A stretch of DNA of 64,000 nt, from assembly GCF_029853695.1 (NCBI RefSeq), contig NZ_CP122537.1, forward strand, positions 2,749,501 through 2,813,500, read 5' to 3'. The DNA is from Jannaschia sp. GRR-S6-38. Lineage in GTDB: Bacteria > Pseudomonadota > Alphaproteobacteria > Rhodobacterales > Rhodobacteraceae. Below the pieces are notes generated by a model. The model worked only from the letters and a program-made list of their open reading frames with translations. It searched no databases and was not told where the DNA came from. Below are positions 56,637-64,000 of the stretch, piece by piece. A program made the position numbers and the translations under genes. Position 1 is the first letter of the stretch. Each line of letters starts with the position of its first letter.

Positions 56637-57923
56637 ATGTTCATCGTGATCCGGAATTCGTGGGCGCTGCTTCTGGGCGTGGCCCTGCTGATGGTCGGCA
56701 ACGGCATGCAGGGCACGCTGCTGGGTGTGCGGGGCCAGATCGAAGGCTTCTCGACCGGCTGGATGTCGGTGGTGATGTCGGCCTATTTCGCGGGCTTCCT
56801 GCTGGGGTCGCAATCGGTGCCGCACATGATCCAGCGCGTGGGCCATGTGCGGGTCTTCGCGGCGCTGGGCAGCTTCGCCTCGGCCGGGCTGATCCTGTAT
56901 CCCGCGCTGACCGATCCGATCGCCTGGACCGGGCTGCGGCTTCTGCTCGGGTTCTGTTTCTGCGGCATCTACATCGTCGCCGAGAGCTGGCTGAACAACA
57001 CCACCACCAACGAGACGCGGGGCCGGGCGCTGTCGCTCTACCTGATCGCGCAGATGGTGGGGATCGTGGCGGCGCAGGGCTTCTTCGCGCTGGGCGACGC
57101 GTCGCAATACGGGCTGTTCGTGCTGGTCTCGGTGCTGGTGTCGCTGAGCTTCGCGCCGATCCTTCTGTCGGCCACGCCGGTGCCGCCCTTCGAGACCGCC
57201 AAGCCGATGTCTTTCCGCGAGATCTTCCGCGTCTCGCCTTTGGGCTGCGTGGGGATCTTCCTGCTGGGCGGCGTGTTCTCGGGGATGTTCGGGATGGCGG
57301 GCGTGTTCGGCGCGCTGGCCGACCTGACGGCGGGGCAGATCGCTCTCTTCGTGTCGGCGATCTACACCGGGGGCATGCTGGTGCAGTACCCGATGGGCTG
57401 GGCCTCGGATCGCTACGACCGGCGCAGGCTGGTGATCGCGGGCGCGGGGATTGCGGCGCTGGGCTGCCTGCTGGGCTTCAGCGGGCTGGGCGGGTACCCG
57501 GCGCTGCTGGTCGCGGCCTTCCTGGTGGGGGGGATGGCGAACCCGCTCTACTCGATCCTGCTGGCCTATACGAACGACTACCTGACGCCCGAGGACATGG
57601 CCGCCGCCTCGGCGCGGCTTCTGTTCATCAACGGACTGGGCGCGATCGGCGGGCCGATCCTGACCGGCTGGCTGATGGGCGCGGTCGGGCCGGAGGGGTT
57701 CTTCCTGTTCATCGGGGCGTTGATGCTGGCGCTCGGGGGCTACGGCATCTGGCGGATGGTGCAGAACCCGGAGGGCGTGGTCGACGAGAGCGCGGGCTAT
57801 GTCGCGGTCTCGCCGCTGGGGACGACCTATGTCACGATCGGCTCGGTCGTCGAGGAGTGGGAGGAGGAATGGGACGCCGCCCATGTCGAGGACGCGGAGG
57901 CAGGCAGCGGCAAGGCCGCATGA
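56637..57923 (+). CDS. MFS transporter (YcaD-like)
   Basis: 428 residues with about 12 hydrophobic helices and the N-terminal pattern MFIVIRNSWALLLGVALLMV. YFAGFLLGSQSVPHMIQRVG and LRLLLGFCFCGIYIVAESWL are typical of the YcaD branch, and GWASDRYDRRRLVIAG is an MFS loop motif. Substrate unknown. ATG 56637 is chosen; the longer frame adds a soluble, arginine-rich leader. A DUF924 gene follows after 15 bp. Confidence 0.9.
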   Translation: MFIVIRNSWALLLGVALLMVGNGMQGTLLGVRGQIEGFSTGWMSVVMSAYFAGFLLGSQSVPHMIQRVGHVRVFAALGSFASAGLILYPALTDPIAWTGLRLLLGFCFCGIYIVAESWLNNTTTNETRGRALSLYLIAQMVGIVAAQGFFALGDASQYGLFVLVSVLVSLSFAPILLSATPVPPFETAKPMSFREIFRVSPLGCVGIFLLGGVFSGMFGMAGVFGALADLTAGQIALFVSAIYTGGMLVQYPMGWASDRYDRRRLVIAGAGIAALGCLLGFSGLGGYPALLVAAFLVGGMANPLYSILLAYTNDYLTPEDMAAASARLLFINGLGAIGGPILTGWLMGAVGPEGFFLFIGALMLALGGYGIWRMVQNPEGVVDESAGYVAVSPLGTTYVTIGSVVEEWEEEWDAAHVEDAEAGSGKAA

Positions 57924-57938
57924 GGGGAGGAGGATCCG

Positions 57939-58511
57939 ATGGCGCATGATCCCGAGGACGTGCTGCGGTTCTGGCTGGAGGAGAAATCCCCGGCCGACTG
58001 GTACAAGGGCGGCGCGGCGCTCGACGCCGAAATCCGCGCGCGCTTCCTGTCCGCCTGGGAGGCGGCGCGGGACGGGGCGCTCTTCGACTGGATCCACACG
58101 GCGCGGGGTGCGCTGGCCTTCCTGATCCTGACCGACCAGTTCTCGCGCAACATCCACCGGGACGACGCCCGGGCCTTCGCCACCGACCCGCTGGCCCGTG
58201 CGGTGGCGGCGCGCAGCGTGGCGGCGGATCTGGACCAGCAGATCGATCCCTCGCCGCGGCAGTTCTTCTTCCTGCCCTTCGAGCATTCCGAGGACATGGC
58301 CGATCAGGACCGCGCGGTGGCGCTGATCGGGGAACGGATGGAGGCGCCCGAGACGCTGCTGCACGCGCGGGTCCACCGCGAGATCATTGCGCGGTTCGGC
58401 CGATTCCCGTTCCGCAACGAGGCGCTGGGCCGGGCCAGCACGCCCGAGGAGCGCGCCTTCATGGACGAGGGCGGCTACGGGGCGCTGCTGCGCGCGTTCC
58501 AGGACGGCTGA
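57939..58511 (+). CDS. DUF924 family protein
   Basis: 190 residues. The pattern EDVLRFWLEEKSPADWYKGG, LAFLILTDQFSRNIHRDDAR, FATDPLARAVAARS and QFFFLPFEHSEDMADQDRAV is diagnostic of DUF924, a soluble helical TPR-like family of unknown function. Transcribed directly after the MFS transporter gene (15 bp gap). Confidence 0.92.
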   Translation: MAHDPEDVLRFWLEEKSPADWYKGGAALDAEIRARFLSAWEAARDGALFDWIHTARGALAFLILTDQFSRNIHRDDARAFATDPLARAVAARSVAADLDQQIDPSPRQFFFLPFEHSEDMADQDRAVALIGERMEAPETLLHARVHREIIARFGRFPFRNEALGRASTPEERAFMDEGGYGALLRAFQDG

Positions 58512-58574
58512 GAATTGGCCGGGGCCGGGGCGCGCCCTATCGTCTTCATCACGACGACAGCGAAGGAGGACGAC

Positions 58575-58781
58575 ATGGGACCGAATTACCTCGCCCGCTC
58601 GCGCCTGGCCTGGGCCTCGATGGCGATGATCCTGCTGGGACTGGGGCTGCACGGCGTGGCCGGGCTGGTCGATCTGCCGATCTGGGTGGTGCCCGCGGGT
58701 TATTTCGTGGCGCTGGCGGGCGCGATGCTGATGTTTTTCGGCTGGGTGCGCTGGCGCGCGATCCATCCGCCGCAGGGCTGA
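58575..58781 (+). CDS. Small two-helix membrane protein
   Basis: 68 residues with two hydrophobic helices (about 15-33 and 38-58) and a basic end (WVRWRAIHPPQG). A clear AAGGAGGA ribosome-binding site precedes ATG 58575. No family recognised. Confidence 0.65.
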   Translation: MGPNYLARSRLAWASMAMILLGLGLHGVAGLVDLPIWVVPAGYFVALAGAMLMFFGWVRWRAIHPPQG

Positions 58782-58917
58782 GCCCCGGGGGCGCGCCGGC
58801 GCGTCCGATCCCGCGCCATGCGCGGCGCGCAGAGCGGCCTTTTCGCACGGCCCCCTTTTCCCCGCGTCATGCGCCGGGTAGTTCAAGGCTGAACGAATTT
58901 CCCCGGAGGACGTCAGA

Positions 58918-60312
58918 ATGGCCAAATCATTCGACATGATCGTGATCGGCGCCGGCCCCGGCGGCTATGTCGCCGCCATCCGCGCCGCGCAGCTGGGCCT
59001 GACGGTCGCCTGCATCGAGCGCGAGCATCTGGGCGGGATCTGCCTGAACTGGGGCTGCATCCCGACCAAGGCGATGCTGCGCTCGTCGGAGGTGTTCCAC
59101 CTGATGCACCGCGCCAAGGAGTTCGGGCTGAAGGCCGAGGGGATCGATTACGACCTCGACGCGGTGGTCAAGCGCTCGCGCGGTGTGGCCAAGCAGTTGA
59201 GCTCGGGCATCGGGCACCTGTTCAAGAAGAACAAGGTCACCAGCATCATGGGCGAGGCGAAGCTGGCCGGGAAGGGCCGCGTCTCGGTCACGACCGACAA
59301 GGGCACCGAGGAGCTGACGGCGCCCAACATCGTCGTCGCCACCGGGGCGCGGGCGCGCAACCTTCCGGGGCTGGAGGCGGACGGCAAGCGGGTCTGGAAC
59401 TACAAGCACGCGCTGCAGCCGCCGCATATGCCCAAGAAGCTGCTCGTCATCGGCTCGGGTGCGATCGGGATCGAATTCGCCAGCTTCTACAACACGCTGG
59501 GCGCCGAGACGACGGTGGTCGAGGTGATGGACCGCATCCTGCCGGTCGAGGACGAGGAGATCTCGAACTTCGCCAAGAAGCAGTTCGAGAAGCAGAAGAT
59601 GACGATCCTGCAGAAGGCCATCGTCAAGGAGCTGGACCGCAAGGCCGACAAGGTGATCGCCACCATCGAATCGAAGGGCAAGTCGGAGACGCACGAGTTC
59701 GACACCGTGATCTCGGCCGTCGGTATCGTCGGCAATGTCGAGGGGCTGGGACTGGAAGAGGCCGGCGTGAAGATCGAGCGCAGCCATGTCGTCACCGACG
59801 AATACTGCCGCACCGGGGTCGAGGGTCTCTATGCGATCGGCGACATCGCCGGCGCGCCCTGGCTGGCGCATAAGGCCAGCCACGAGGGCGTGATGGTGGC
59901 CGAGCTGATCGCGGGCCGGAACGACGTGCACCCGGTGCGCCCCGAGAGCATCGCGGGCTGCACCTATTGCCATCCGCAGGTCGCGAGCGTCGGGCTGACC
60001 GAGGCGCAGGCCAAGGAGGCTGGGCACGACATCAAGGTCGGGCATTTCCCCTTCATCGGCAACGGCAAGGCCATCGCGCTGGGCGAGCCCGAGGGCATGG
60101 TGAAGACGGTCTTCGACAAGAAGACCGGCGAGTTGCTGGGTGCGCATATGATCGGCGCCGAGGTGACCGAGCTGATCCAGGGCTACGTGGTCGGCCGCCA
60201 GCTGGAGACCACCGAGGAGGACCTGGCGCATACCGTCTTCCCGCACCCGACCCTGTCGGAGATGATGCACGAGAGCGTGCTCGACGCGGACGGGCGCGCG
60301 ATCCACTTCTGA
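58918..60312 (+). CDS. lpdA: Dihydrolipoyl dehydrogenase
   Basis: 464 residues, the E3 flavoprotein of 2-oxoacid dehydrogenase complexes. FAD-binding GAGPGGYVAAIRAAQLG is at the start. The redox disulphide is LNWGCIPTKAML preceded by GGIC (CxxxxC). NAD-binding is in VIGSGAIGIEFASFYNTLGA. YAIGDIAGAPWLAHKASHEG and the C-terminal HPTLSEMMHESVL, with the catalytic histidine-glutamate pair, are present. No E1/E2 genes are adjacent. It ends in a terminator. Confidence 0.95.
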   Translation: MAKSFDMIVIGAGPGGYVAAIRAAQLGLTVACIEREHLGGICLNWGCIPTKAMLRSSEVFHLMHRAKEFGLKAEGIDYDLDAVVKRSRGVAKQLSSGIGHLFKKNKVTSIMGEAKLAGKGRVSVTTDKGTEELTAPNIVVATGARARNLPGLEADGKRVWNYKHALQPPHMPKKLLVIGSGAIGIEFASFYNTLGAETTVVEVMDRILPVEDEEISNFAKKQFEKQKMTILQKAIVKELDRKADKVIATIESKGKSETHEFDTVISAVGIVGNVEGLGLEEAGVKIERSHVVTDEYCRTGVEGLYAIGDIAGAPWLAHKASHEGVMVAELIAGRNDVHPVRPESIAGCTYCHPQVASVGLTEAQAKEAGHDIKVGHFPFIGNGKAIALGEPEGMVKTVFDKKTGELLGAHMIGAEVTELIQGYVVGRQLETTEEDLAHTVFPHPTLSEMMHESVLDADGRAIHF

Positions 60313-60356
60313 GCACCACCCCCGATTCCGGGGGCCGGACGGGACTGGACGGGACG

Positions 60357-60377
60357 GGGCGGCGCGAGCCGCCCTTT
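60357..60377 (+). terminator. Rho-independent terminator after lpdA
   Basis: GGGCGGC-GCGA-GCCGCCC, a perfect 7-bp stem followed by TTTCGCGTTTT, 45 bp after the lpdA stop. Confidence 0.75.
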
Positions 60378-60430
60378 CGCGTTTTGCGGGCCGGCGGACG
60401 GTGGGACGCGCGGCGGCCGCCCGGCGCCTG

Positions 60431-61099
60431 TCAGGCGGCCGTTTCGCCGTCCGGCAGGATTTCGACATCGGTCACGAGGATGATCTCGCAGCCGCCGACG
60501 ATCGTGCTGTCGTCGCGCCGCGTCGAGGAGCTCCAGGTCGAGATGCGATCGCCGGTGACCTCGACCAGATAGCCGCGCAGCCGGACTTGCGCTCCGACCT
60601 CGATCGCCATCAGTGCATCGCTCACCGCCTGGTTCGCCGGGATCAGGTGGTTGTTGGTGACCTGCTCCGACCAGTTGGCGGGCAGGGCGGCGTCGGGCGG
60701 CGTGATGGCCCAGACGGCGCGCGGCGCGGTGCGGAATTCGATTGCGTCGGTGCCGCCGGGGCGGGCCAGATCGCCCCAGACGATCCCGAGGTCGAGCGGA
60801 GAGACCGGGCTCGTCGCGTCGTAGCGGAACTCGCGGCGGGTCACGACGCGCCCCTCGATGACGTAGCCATGCAGGAGACGCGCCTCGAACCCCTCGGCCA
60901 ATCCGACCCGCATCGCCTTGACGGCCGTCTGCGCGGGCGCGCCGTCCGGCTCCGCCCTGAGCGGGAGTGACGGGAGCCGCGCGGTGTTCACCGCGGTCGC
61001 GATTTCGGGGGGCGGCGCGTATTTCTCGCCAACGAGCGTGACGAACAGCGCGGCCAGGCCGATGGCGAACAGGGTGAGTTTCGCTCCCTCGTCGAACAT
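60431..61099 (-). CDS. Anchored periplasmic protein of unknown function
   Basis: 222 residues: an N-terminal membrane helix (AKLTLFAIGLAALFVTLVG), then a soluble region with beta-rich sequence (HGYVIEGRVVTRREFRYDAT, SPLDLGIVWGDLARPG, QVRLRGYLVEVTG, CEIILVTDVEILPDGET). The WGDLA segment and the SSSTRRDDS motif resemble small conserved proteobacterial proteins without named function. Monocistronic between convergent lpdA and the ABM gene. Confidence 0.7.
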   Translation of the reverse strand: MFDEGAKLTLFAIGLAALFVTLVGEKYAPPPEIATAVNTARLPSLPLRAEPDGAPAQTAVKAMRVGLAEGFEARLLHGYVIEGRVVTRREFRYDATSPVSPLDLGIVWGDLARPGGTDAIEFRTAPRAVWAITPPDAALPANWSEQVTNNHLIPANQAVSDALMAIEVGAQVRLRGYLVEVTGDRISTWSSSTRRDDSTIVGGCEIILVTDVEILPDGETAA

Positions 61100-61221
61100 T
61101 CCGGGCGCTGCCCCTCGATTGCTGCGCGAGGGGCGGAGGATATCCGCGCAAGATGGCAGAAATTTGCCCTGTCGCGGGGCTGAGCGGGTCCGGGACCCGG
61201 GTCATGCGGCCGGGGGGCGGG

Positions 61222-61512
61222 TCACATGTGGTGGAAGTGATGGACCCAGCAGGCCTCGACGAACTTTTCCATGCCGTCCGGAATATGCGCGACGGTCCAG
61301 TCCGCACCCGCGAATTCGCTCAGGCTTTCCGCGCTGTCCCAGACCGAGATCATGGCGTATTCGTCCGGATCCGCCTCCGACGGCCCGCCCACCGTCACCT
61401 CACGGCACCCCGGATACTGCGTCACCGAGGCACGGGCGACGGTCCGGAACAGGGGCTCGAAGGCCTCGCGCAGGTCTGGCTTGATGCGGACGCGGTAGAT
61501 GCGGGTGATCAC
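61222..61512 (-). CDS. ABM-type (dimeric alpha-beta barrel) small protein
   Basis: 96 residues from a GTG start (61512), preceded by AAGGAGA. Begins VITRIYRVRIKPDLREAFEP. SVTQYPGCREVTVGG and AMISVWDSAESLSEFAG are typical of antibiotic-biosynthesis-monooxygenase-like proteins. Substrate and activity unknown. A second related small protein gene lies just upstream on the same strand. Confidence 0.8.
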   Translation of the reverse strand: MITRIYRVRIKPDLREAFEPLFRTVARASVTQYPGCREVTVGGPSEADPDEYAMISVWDSAESLSEFAGADWTVAHIPDGMEKFVEACWVHHFHHM

Positions 61513-61579
61513 GATAGGTCTCCTTTCGCGACAGCAAAACAGATCGCCCGGCGCGGTTGAACCGCCGAATTCCCGGCCC

Positions 61580-61613
61580 GAAAAAGCGAAGGGGACGCCG
61601 GGGCGCCCCCTTC
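61580..61613 (-). terminator. Rho-independent terminator between the two ABM-type genes
   Basis: On the minus strand AAGGGGGCGCC and GGCGTCCCCTT pair with one G-U, followed by CGCTTTTTCGGG. Located 21 bp after the stop of the upstream (61634-61936) gene. Confidence 0.75.
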
Positions 61614-61633
61614 TCCATCCCGGGGCAAATGCC

Positions 61634-61936
61634 TCAGGCGTGCGCGGCCGCTGTCTGCCAATCGGCCACCACGTCATAGGTCCTGGGTTCGGGCTTGCCC
61701 TCGAGATATTCCGCGAATTGCGACCAGAGCTCGGAGACCTTCTCGCGGCTCTGCTCGGACGTCTTGCGGTCCTTGACGAGCGAGACGACGTAGCCGTGCC
61801 CCTCCTCGTCGATGGCGTTGATGAAATGCGCCATGCCGGGCAGCCCCATGATCTGGGGCTTGAGCTTCTCCATCGTCTTGATGGCGGCCGCGCGCTTGTC
61901 CTTCTTGAACTTGAAGGTGGTAATCCTGGCGATCAT
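61634..61936 (-). CDS. Small ABM/dimeric barrel-like protein
   Basis: 100 residues starting MIARITTFKFKKDKRAAAIK, with GLPGMAHFINAIDEEGHGYV and VSELWSQFAEYLEGKPEPRT. The alternating strand/helix pattern suggests a ferredoxin-like dimeric barrel fold like its neighbour. An in-frame ATG at 61942 is only 2 nt from the GGAGG ribosome-binding site, while 61936 has proper 8-nt spacing, so I prefer the latter. It ends in its own terminator. Confidence 0.7.
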   Translation of the reverse strand: MIARITTFKFKKDKRAAAIKTMEKLKPQIMGLPGMAHFINAIDEEGHGYVVSLVKDRKTSEQSREKVSELWSQFAEYLEGKPEPRTYDVVADWQTAAAHA

Positions 61937-62140
61937 CGACATTCCCTCCCAAAAATGCGGCGGCGCGTGCCGAAGCGGCCGAACCGCTGGCGCGATCCTA
62001 GCATGAAAGCGGCCCGGGCGGCCGGTCGGTGCGCGGGGGCGCGCGGCGTCGGCCATTTCCGGCTGCAGGGGACGGGCCCGCGCGAGGCGGCGATCCCTGT
62101 GCTAGGGTGGCCGCCGGGACATGGGAAAAAGGGGGCCGGC

Positions 62141-62947
62141 ATGGCGCGGGAAGGCGATCCGTTCGGCGATGTGGAGAATGCCGGCGAGGCGTTCGTGGAC
62201 GCGGTGATCCGGGCGCTGGAGGCGCGGGCGGCGGAGCCCGCGATGCAGCGCATCGTCACGGCCTATCTGGACGCGCTGGACTGGCCTGGGGACGGGCTGC
62301 ATGTCGAGGTGGGCGCGGGCACGGGCGCGATCGCGCGGGCGATGGCGGCGCGGGCCGGGTCGGGGCGGGTGGTCGCGACCGATCCGTCGCCGGCCCTGCT
62401 GGCTGCGGGACGCGAGCTGGCGCGGGACCTGCCGAACCTGGCCTTCGAGGTGGCCGACGGGGCGGGCCTGCCGTTCAAGGCGCGCAGCGTCGACAACCTG
62501 GTGATGCACACCGTCCTGAGCCACGTGCCCGACCCGACGATCCTGCTGCGCGAGGCGGCGCGGGTGCTGAAATCGGGCGGGCGGCTGGTGGTCTGCGACG
62601 CGGATTTCGCCAAGACCTCGCTGTCGAGCGGGCCGGGCGATCCGCTGCAGGCCTGCGCGGAGTTCTTCGCACATTACTTCGTGACCGACGCGCATCTGGT
62701 GGCGCGGCTGCGCGACCTTCTGCGCGAGGCGGATTTCAAGCCCGGGCCCCTGCGGATCGACCCGCGGGTGATCGCCGAGGGGCAGGGCGCGATGACATGG
62801 GTGGGCCTGGGCGGGCGGCGCATGGTCGAGATGGGGCTGATCGGCCAGGACCTCGCCGACGCGCTCGTGGCCGAGCACGACCGGCGGATCGCCGAGGGCC
62901 GGCTTTACGGCTTCCAGCCCTTCGCGACGGTGATCTCGGTGCGCTAG
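62141..62947 (+). CDS. Class I SAM-dependent methyltransferase
   Basis: 268 residues. The SAM motif I is LHVEVGAGTGAIARAMAARA, followed by VVATDPSPALLAAGRELARD, the acidic ADGAGLPFKARSVDNLVMHT and REAARVLKSGGRLVVCDADF, giving the Methyltransf_11-like order. The substrate is not indicated. ATG 62141 fits the spacing to motif I. The partial MFS gene follows after 45 bp. Confidence 0.88.
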   Translation: MAREGDPFGDVENAGEAFVDAVIRALEARAAEPAMQRIVTAYLDALDWPGDGLHVEVGAGTGAIARAMAARAGSGRVVATDPSPALLAAGRELARDLPNLAFEVADGAGLPFKARSVDNLVMHTVLSHVPDPTILLREAARVLKSGGRLVVCDADFAKTSLSSGPGDPLQACAEFFAHYFVTDAHLVARLRDLLREADFKPGPLRIDPRVIAEGQGAMTWVGLGGRRMVEMGLIGQDLADALVAEHDRRIAEGRLYGFQPFATVISVR

Positions 62948-62992
62948 GGCGGCGCGGCTGGCGGGCGCGCCGGCCTTCTGGCAAGGGGAGGC

Positions 62993-64000
62993 ATGGACCG
63001 CACGCGCTGGGGCCTCGTCGCCCTGATCTTCCTCGCCGGGCTGCTGGCCGCGGCGCAGTTCGGCAAGATCGCCCTGACCCTACCGGAGACGGCGGCGGCC
63101 TTCGGGCGGCCGCTGCCGCAGATCGCGCCGCTGGTGTCGCTGGTCGGGCTGATGGGGCTGGCGCTGGGCGCGATGGCGGGCGGGGTGACGGCCGGGCTGG
63201 GACCGGGCCGCACCTTCCTGGGCGGGCTGCTGCTGGGCGGAGCGATGTCGCTGATCCAGGCCTTCATGCCGGGCTATTGGTGGTTCGTGGCCAGCCGCGC
63301 GGTCGAGGGCTTCGCGCATCTTGCGCTGGTGGTGGCCGGGCCCGCGCTGATGGCGGCGGCGGCCGATGACCGGGACCGGCCGGTGGTGATGGGCCTCTGG
63401 GCGCTGTTCTTCGGGGCGTCGCTGGCGATTTCGGCGGTGATCTTCCCGGCGATCCTGGCGGTCGGCGGGCTGCCGCTTCTCTTCGCGCTGCACGGTGCGG
63501 CGCTGCTGGCGCTGGCGGTACCGCTCTGGCCGATGGTGCCGCGGATCCCGCGGACGCGCGTCTCGCTAAACCCGGTGGCCACGCATCGCGCGATCTACGC
63601 GCGGATGCGGACGGTGGCGCCGGGGCTTGGCTTCGTGTGCTACACGTTCCTCTTTGTGGCGCTGATCGCGATCCTGCCGCCCGGGCTGGACCGGCCGGGG
63701 CTGGCGGCGAGCCTGCCGATCTTCACGCTGGTCACGACGCTGCTGGGCGGCGCGCTCTGCCGCCGCTTCGTGCCGTGGAAGGTGGCTGCGTCGGGATTCG
63801 TGGGAACCGCGCTGGGGCTCATGGCCGAGATGGCGGGCGTGCCCGGCGCGCTGCCCTTCGCCTTCGCCGCGATGGGGCTGATCCCGGGGGCGAGCTTCGC
63901 CGCGATCCCCGCGCTGAACGCCGATCCGGGCGACCGCGCCCGCGCCACCGGCGCCATTGCGCAGCTGGGCAACTTGGGCACGGTCAGCGGCACGCCCGTG
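62993..64000 (+). CDS. MFS transporter, 3' end outside window
   Basis: 336 codons are in the window, from ATG 62993 with GGGGAGG upstream; the frame runs off the right edge. Ten or so hydrophobic helices are visible (LVALIFLAGLLAAAQFG, LVSLVGLMGLALGAMAGG, FVASRAVEGFAHLALVVAGP and others). FVASRAVEGFAH resembles the MFS loop/helix 4 motif. Substrate unknown. It follows the methyltransferase gene in the same direction. Confidence 0.85.
   Translation, partial: MDRTRWGLVALIFLAGLLAAAQFGKIALTLPETAAAFGRPLPQIAPLVSLVGLMGLALGAMAGGVTAGLGPGRTFLGGLLLGGAMSLIQAFMPGYWWFVASRAVEGFAHLALVVAGPALMAAAADDRDRPVVMGLWALFFGASLAISAVIFPAILAVGGLPLLFALHGAALLALAVPLWPMVPRIPRTRVSLNPVATHRAIYARMRTVAPGLGFVCYTFLFVALIAILPPGLDRPGLAASLPIFTLVTTLLGGALCRRFVPWKVAASGFVGTALGLMAEMAGVPGALPFAFAAMGLIPGASFAAIPALNADPGDRARATGAIAQLGNLGTVSGTPV

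Overview
The window is GC-rich chromosomal DNA from an alphaproteobacterium, most likely a Rhodobacteraceae/Roseobacter-type organism. The signs are a DUF1476/zeta-type F1-ATPase inhibitor, an RNase E whose S1 domain is split by a long acidic insert, a GTTC-N7-GTTC LexA box, separate PurS/PurQ/PurL proteins, a BolA / small membrane protein / CGFS glutaredoxin operon, and a bactofilin-M23 peptidase pair. I saw no rRNA, tRNA or CRISPR array and no complete insertion sequence. Most genes are housekeeping genes in short, tightly overlapped operons. All family names come from reading the translations, not from searches.

Layout. 0-6 kb, minus strand: the start of a metal ABC transporter binding protein behind a Fur-family box, then an RND efflux pump operon (fusion protein, then pump) with a palindromic operator. 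6-10 kb: YfgM-like protein, bamB and der, then a 51-residue Flp-pilin-like protein. 10-15 kb: grxD, a small membrane protein and bolA, then a decayed, partly AT-rich Rhs toxin/immunity module (11.0-12.6 kb), then purL. 15-21 kb: DUF1638, YbjQ, gluconokinase, SodC, GST, a corrinoid protein, an SOS-boxed radical SAM gene and a cobalamin-type homocysteine methyltransferase. 21-28.5 kb: zeta subunit, purC, an RraB-like protein, purS, a block of oxidoreductases (VOC, two MDR enzymes, sorbosone-dehydrogenase-like protein, dihaem cytochrome c), then purQ.

28.6-36.3 kb: the DctB/DctD two-component pair (the DctD lacks the GAFTGA loop), an endonuclease/phosphatase-family protein, a long structured leader, and rne. 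36.3-48.7 kb is dominated by cell envelope and growth: M48 protease, aminotransferase, amidase, PBP1a, prfB, glycosyltransferase, bactofilin, M23 peptidase, DUF455 and Bcp. 48.8-54 kb: an AsmA/YhdP-like giant, queA and a PhzF-like protein. 54.1-55.5 kb is a second foreign-looking patch: an AT-rich gene with a degenerate HEPN-like motif, followed by a broken duplicate of the neighbouring nitroreductase. 55.5-64 kb: nitroreductase, MFS, DUF924, a small membrane protein, lpdA, an unknown anchored protein, two small ABM-type proteins, a methyltransferase and a partial MFS transporter.

How the genes work together. Four purine genes (purL, purC, purS, purQ) are scattered over 16 kb and separated by accessory genes. 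The corrinoid protein, the homocysteine methyltransferase and the DUF1638 protein probably form most of a split cobalamin-dependent methionine synthase. The amidase, PBP1a, bactofilin, M23 and M48 genes form an envelope and cell-shape cluster. The most unusual material is the Rhs C-terminal toxin with its overlapping candidate immunity gene, wedged between purL and bolA. It is preceded by a Rhs core with three amber codons and followed by a second, frameshifted Rhs core fragment that shares a 41-bp repeat with the first.
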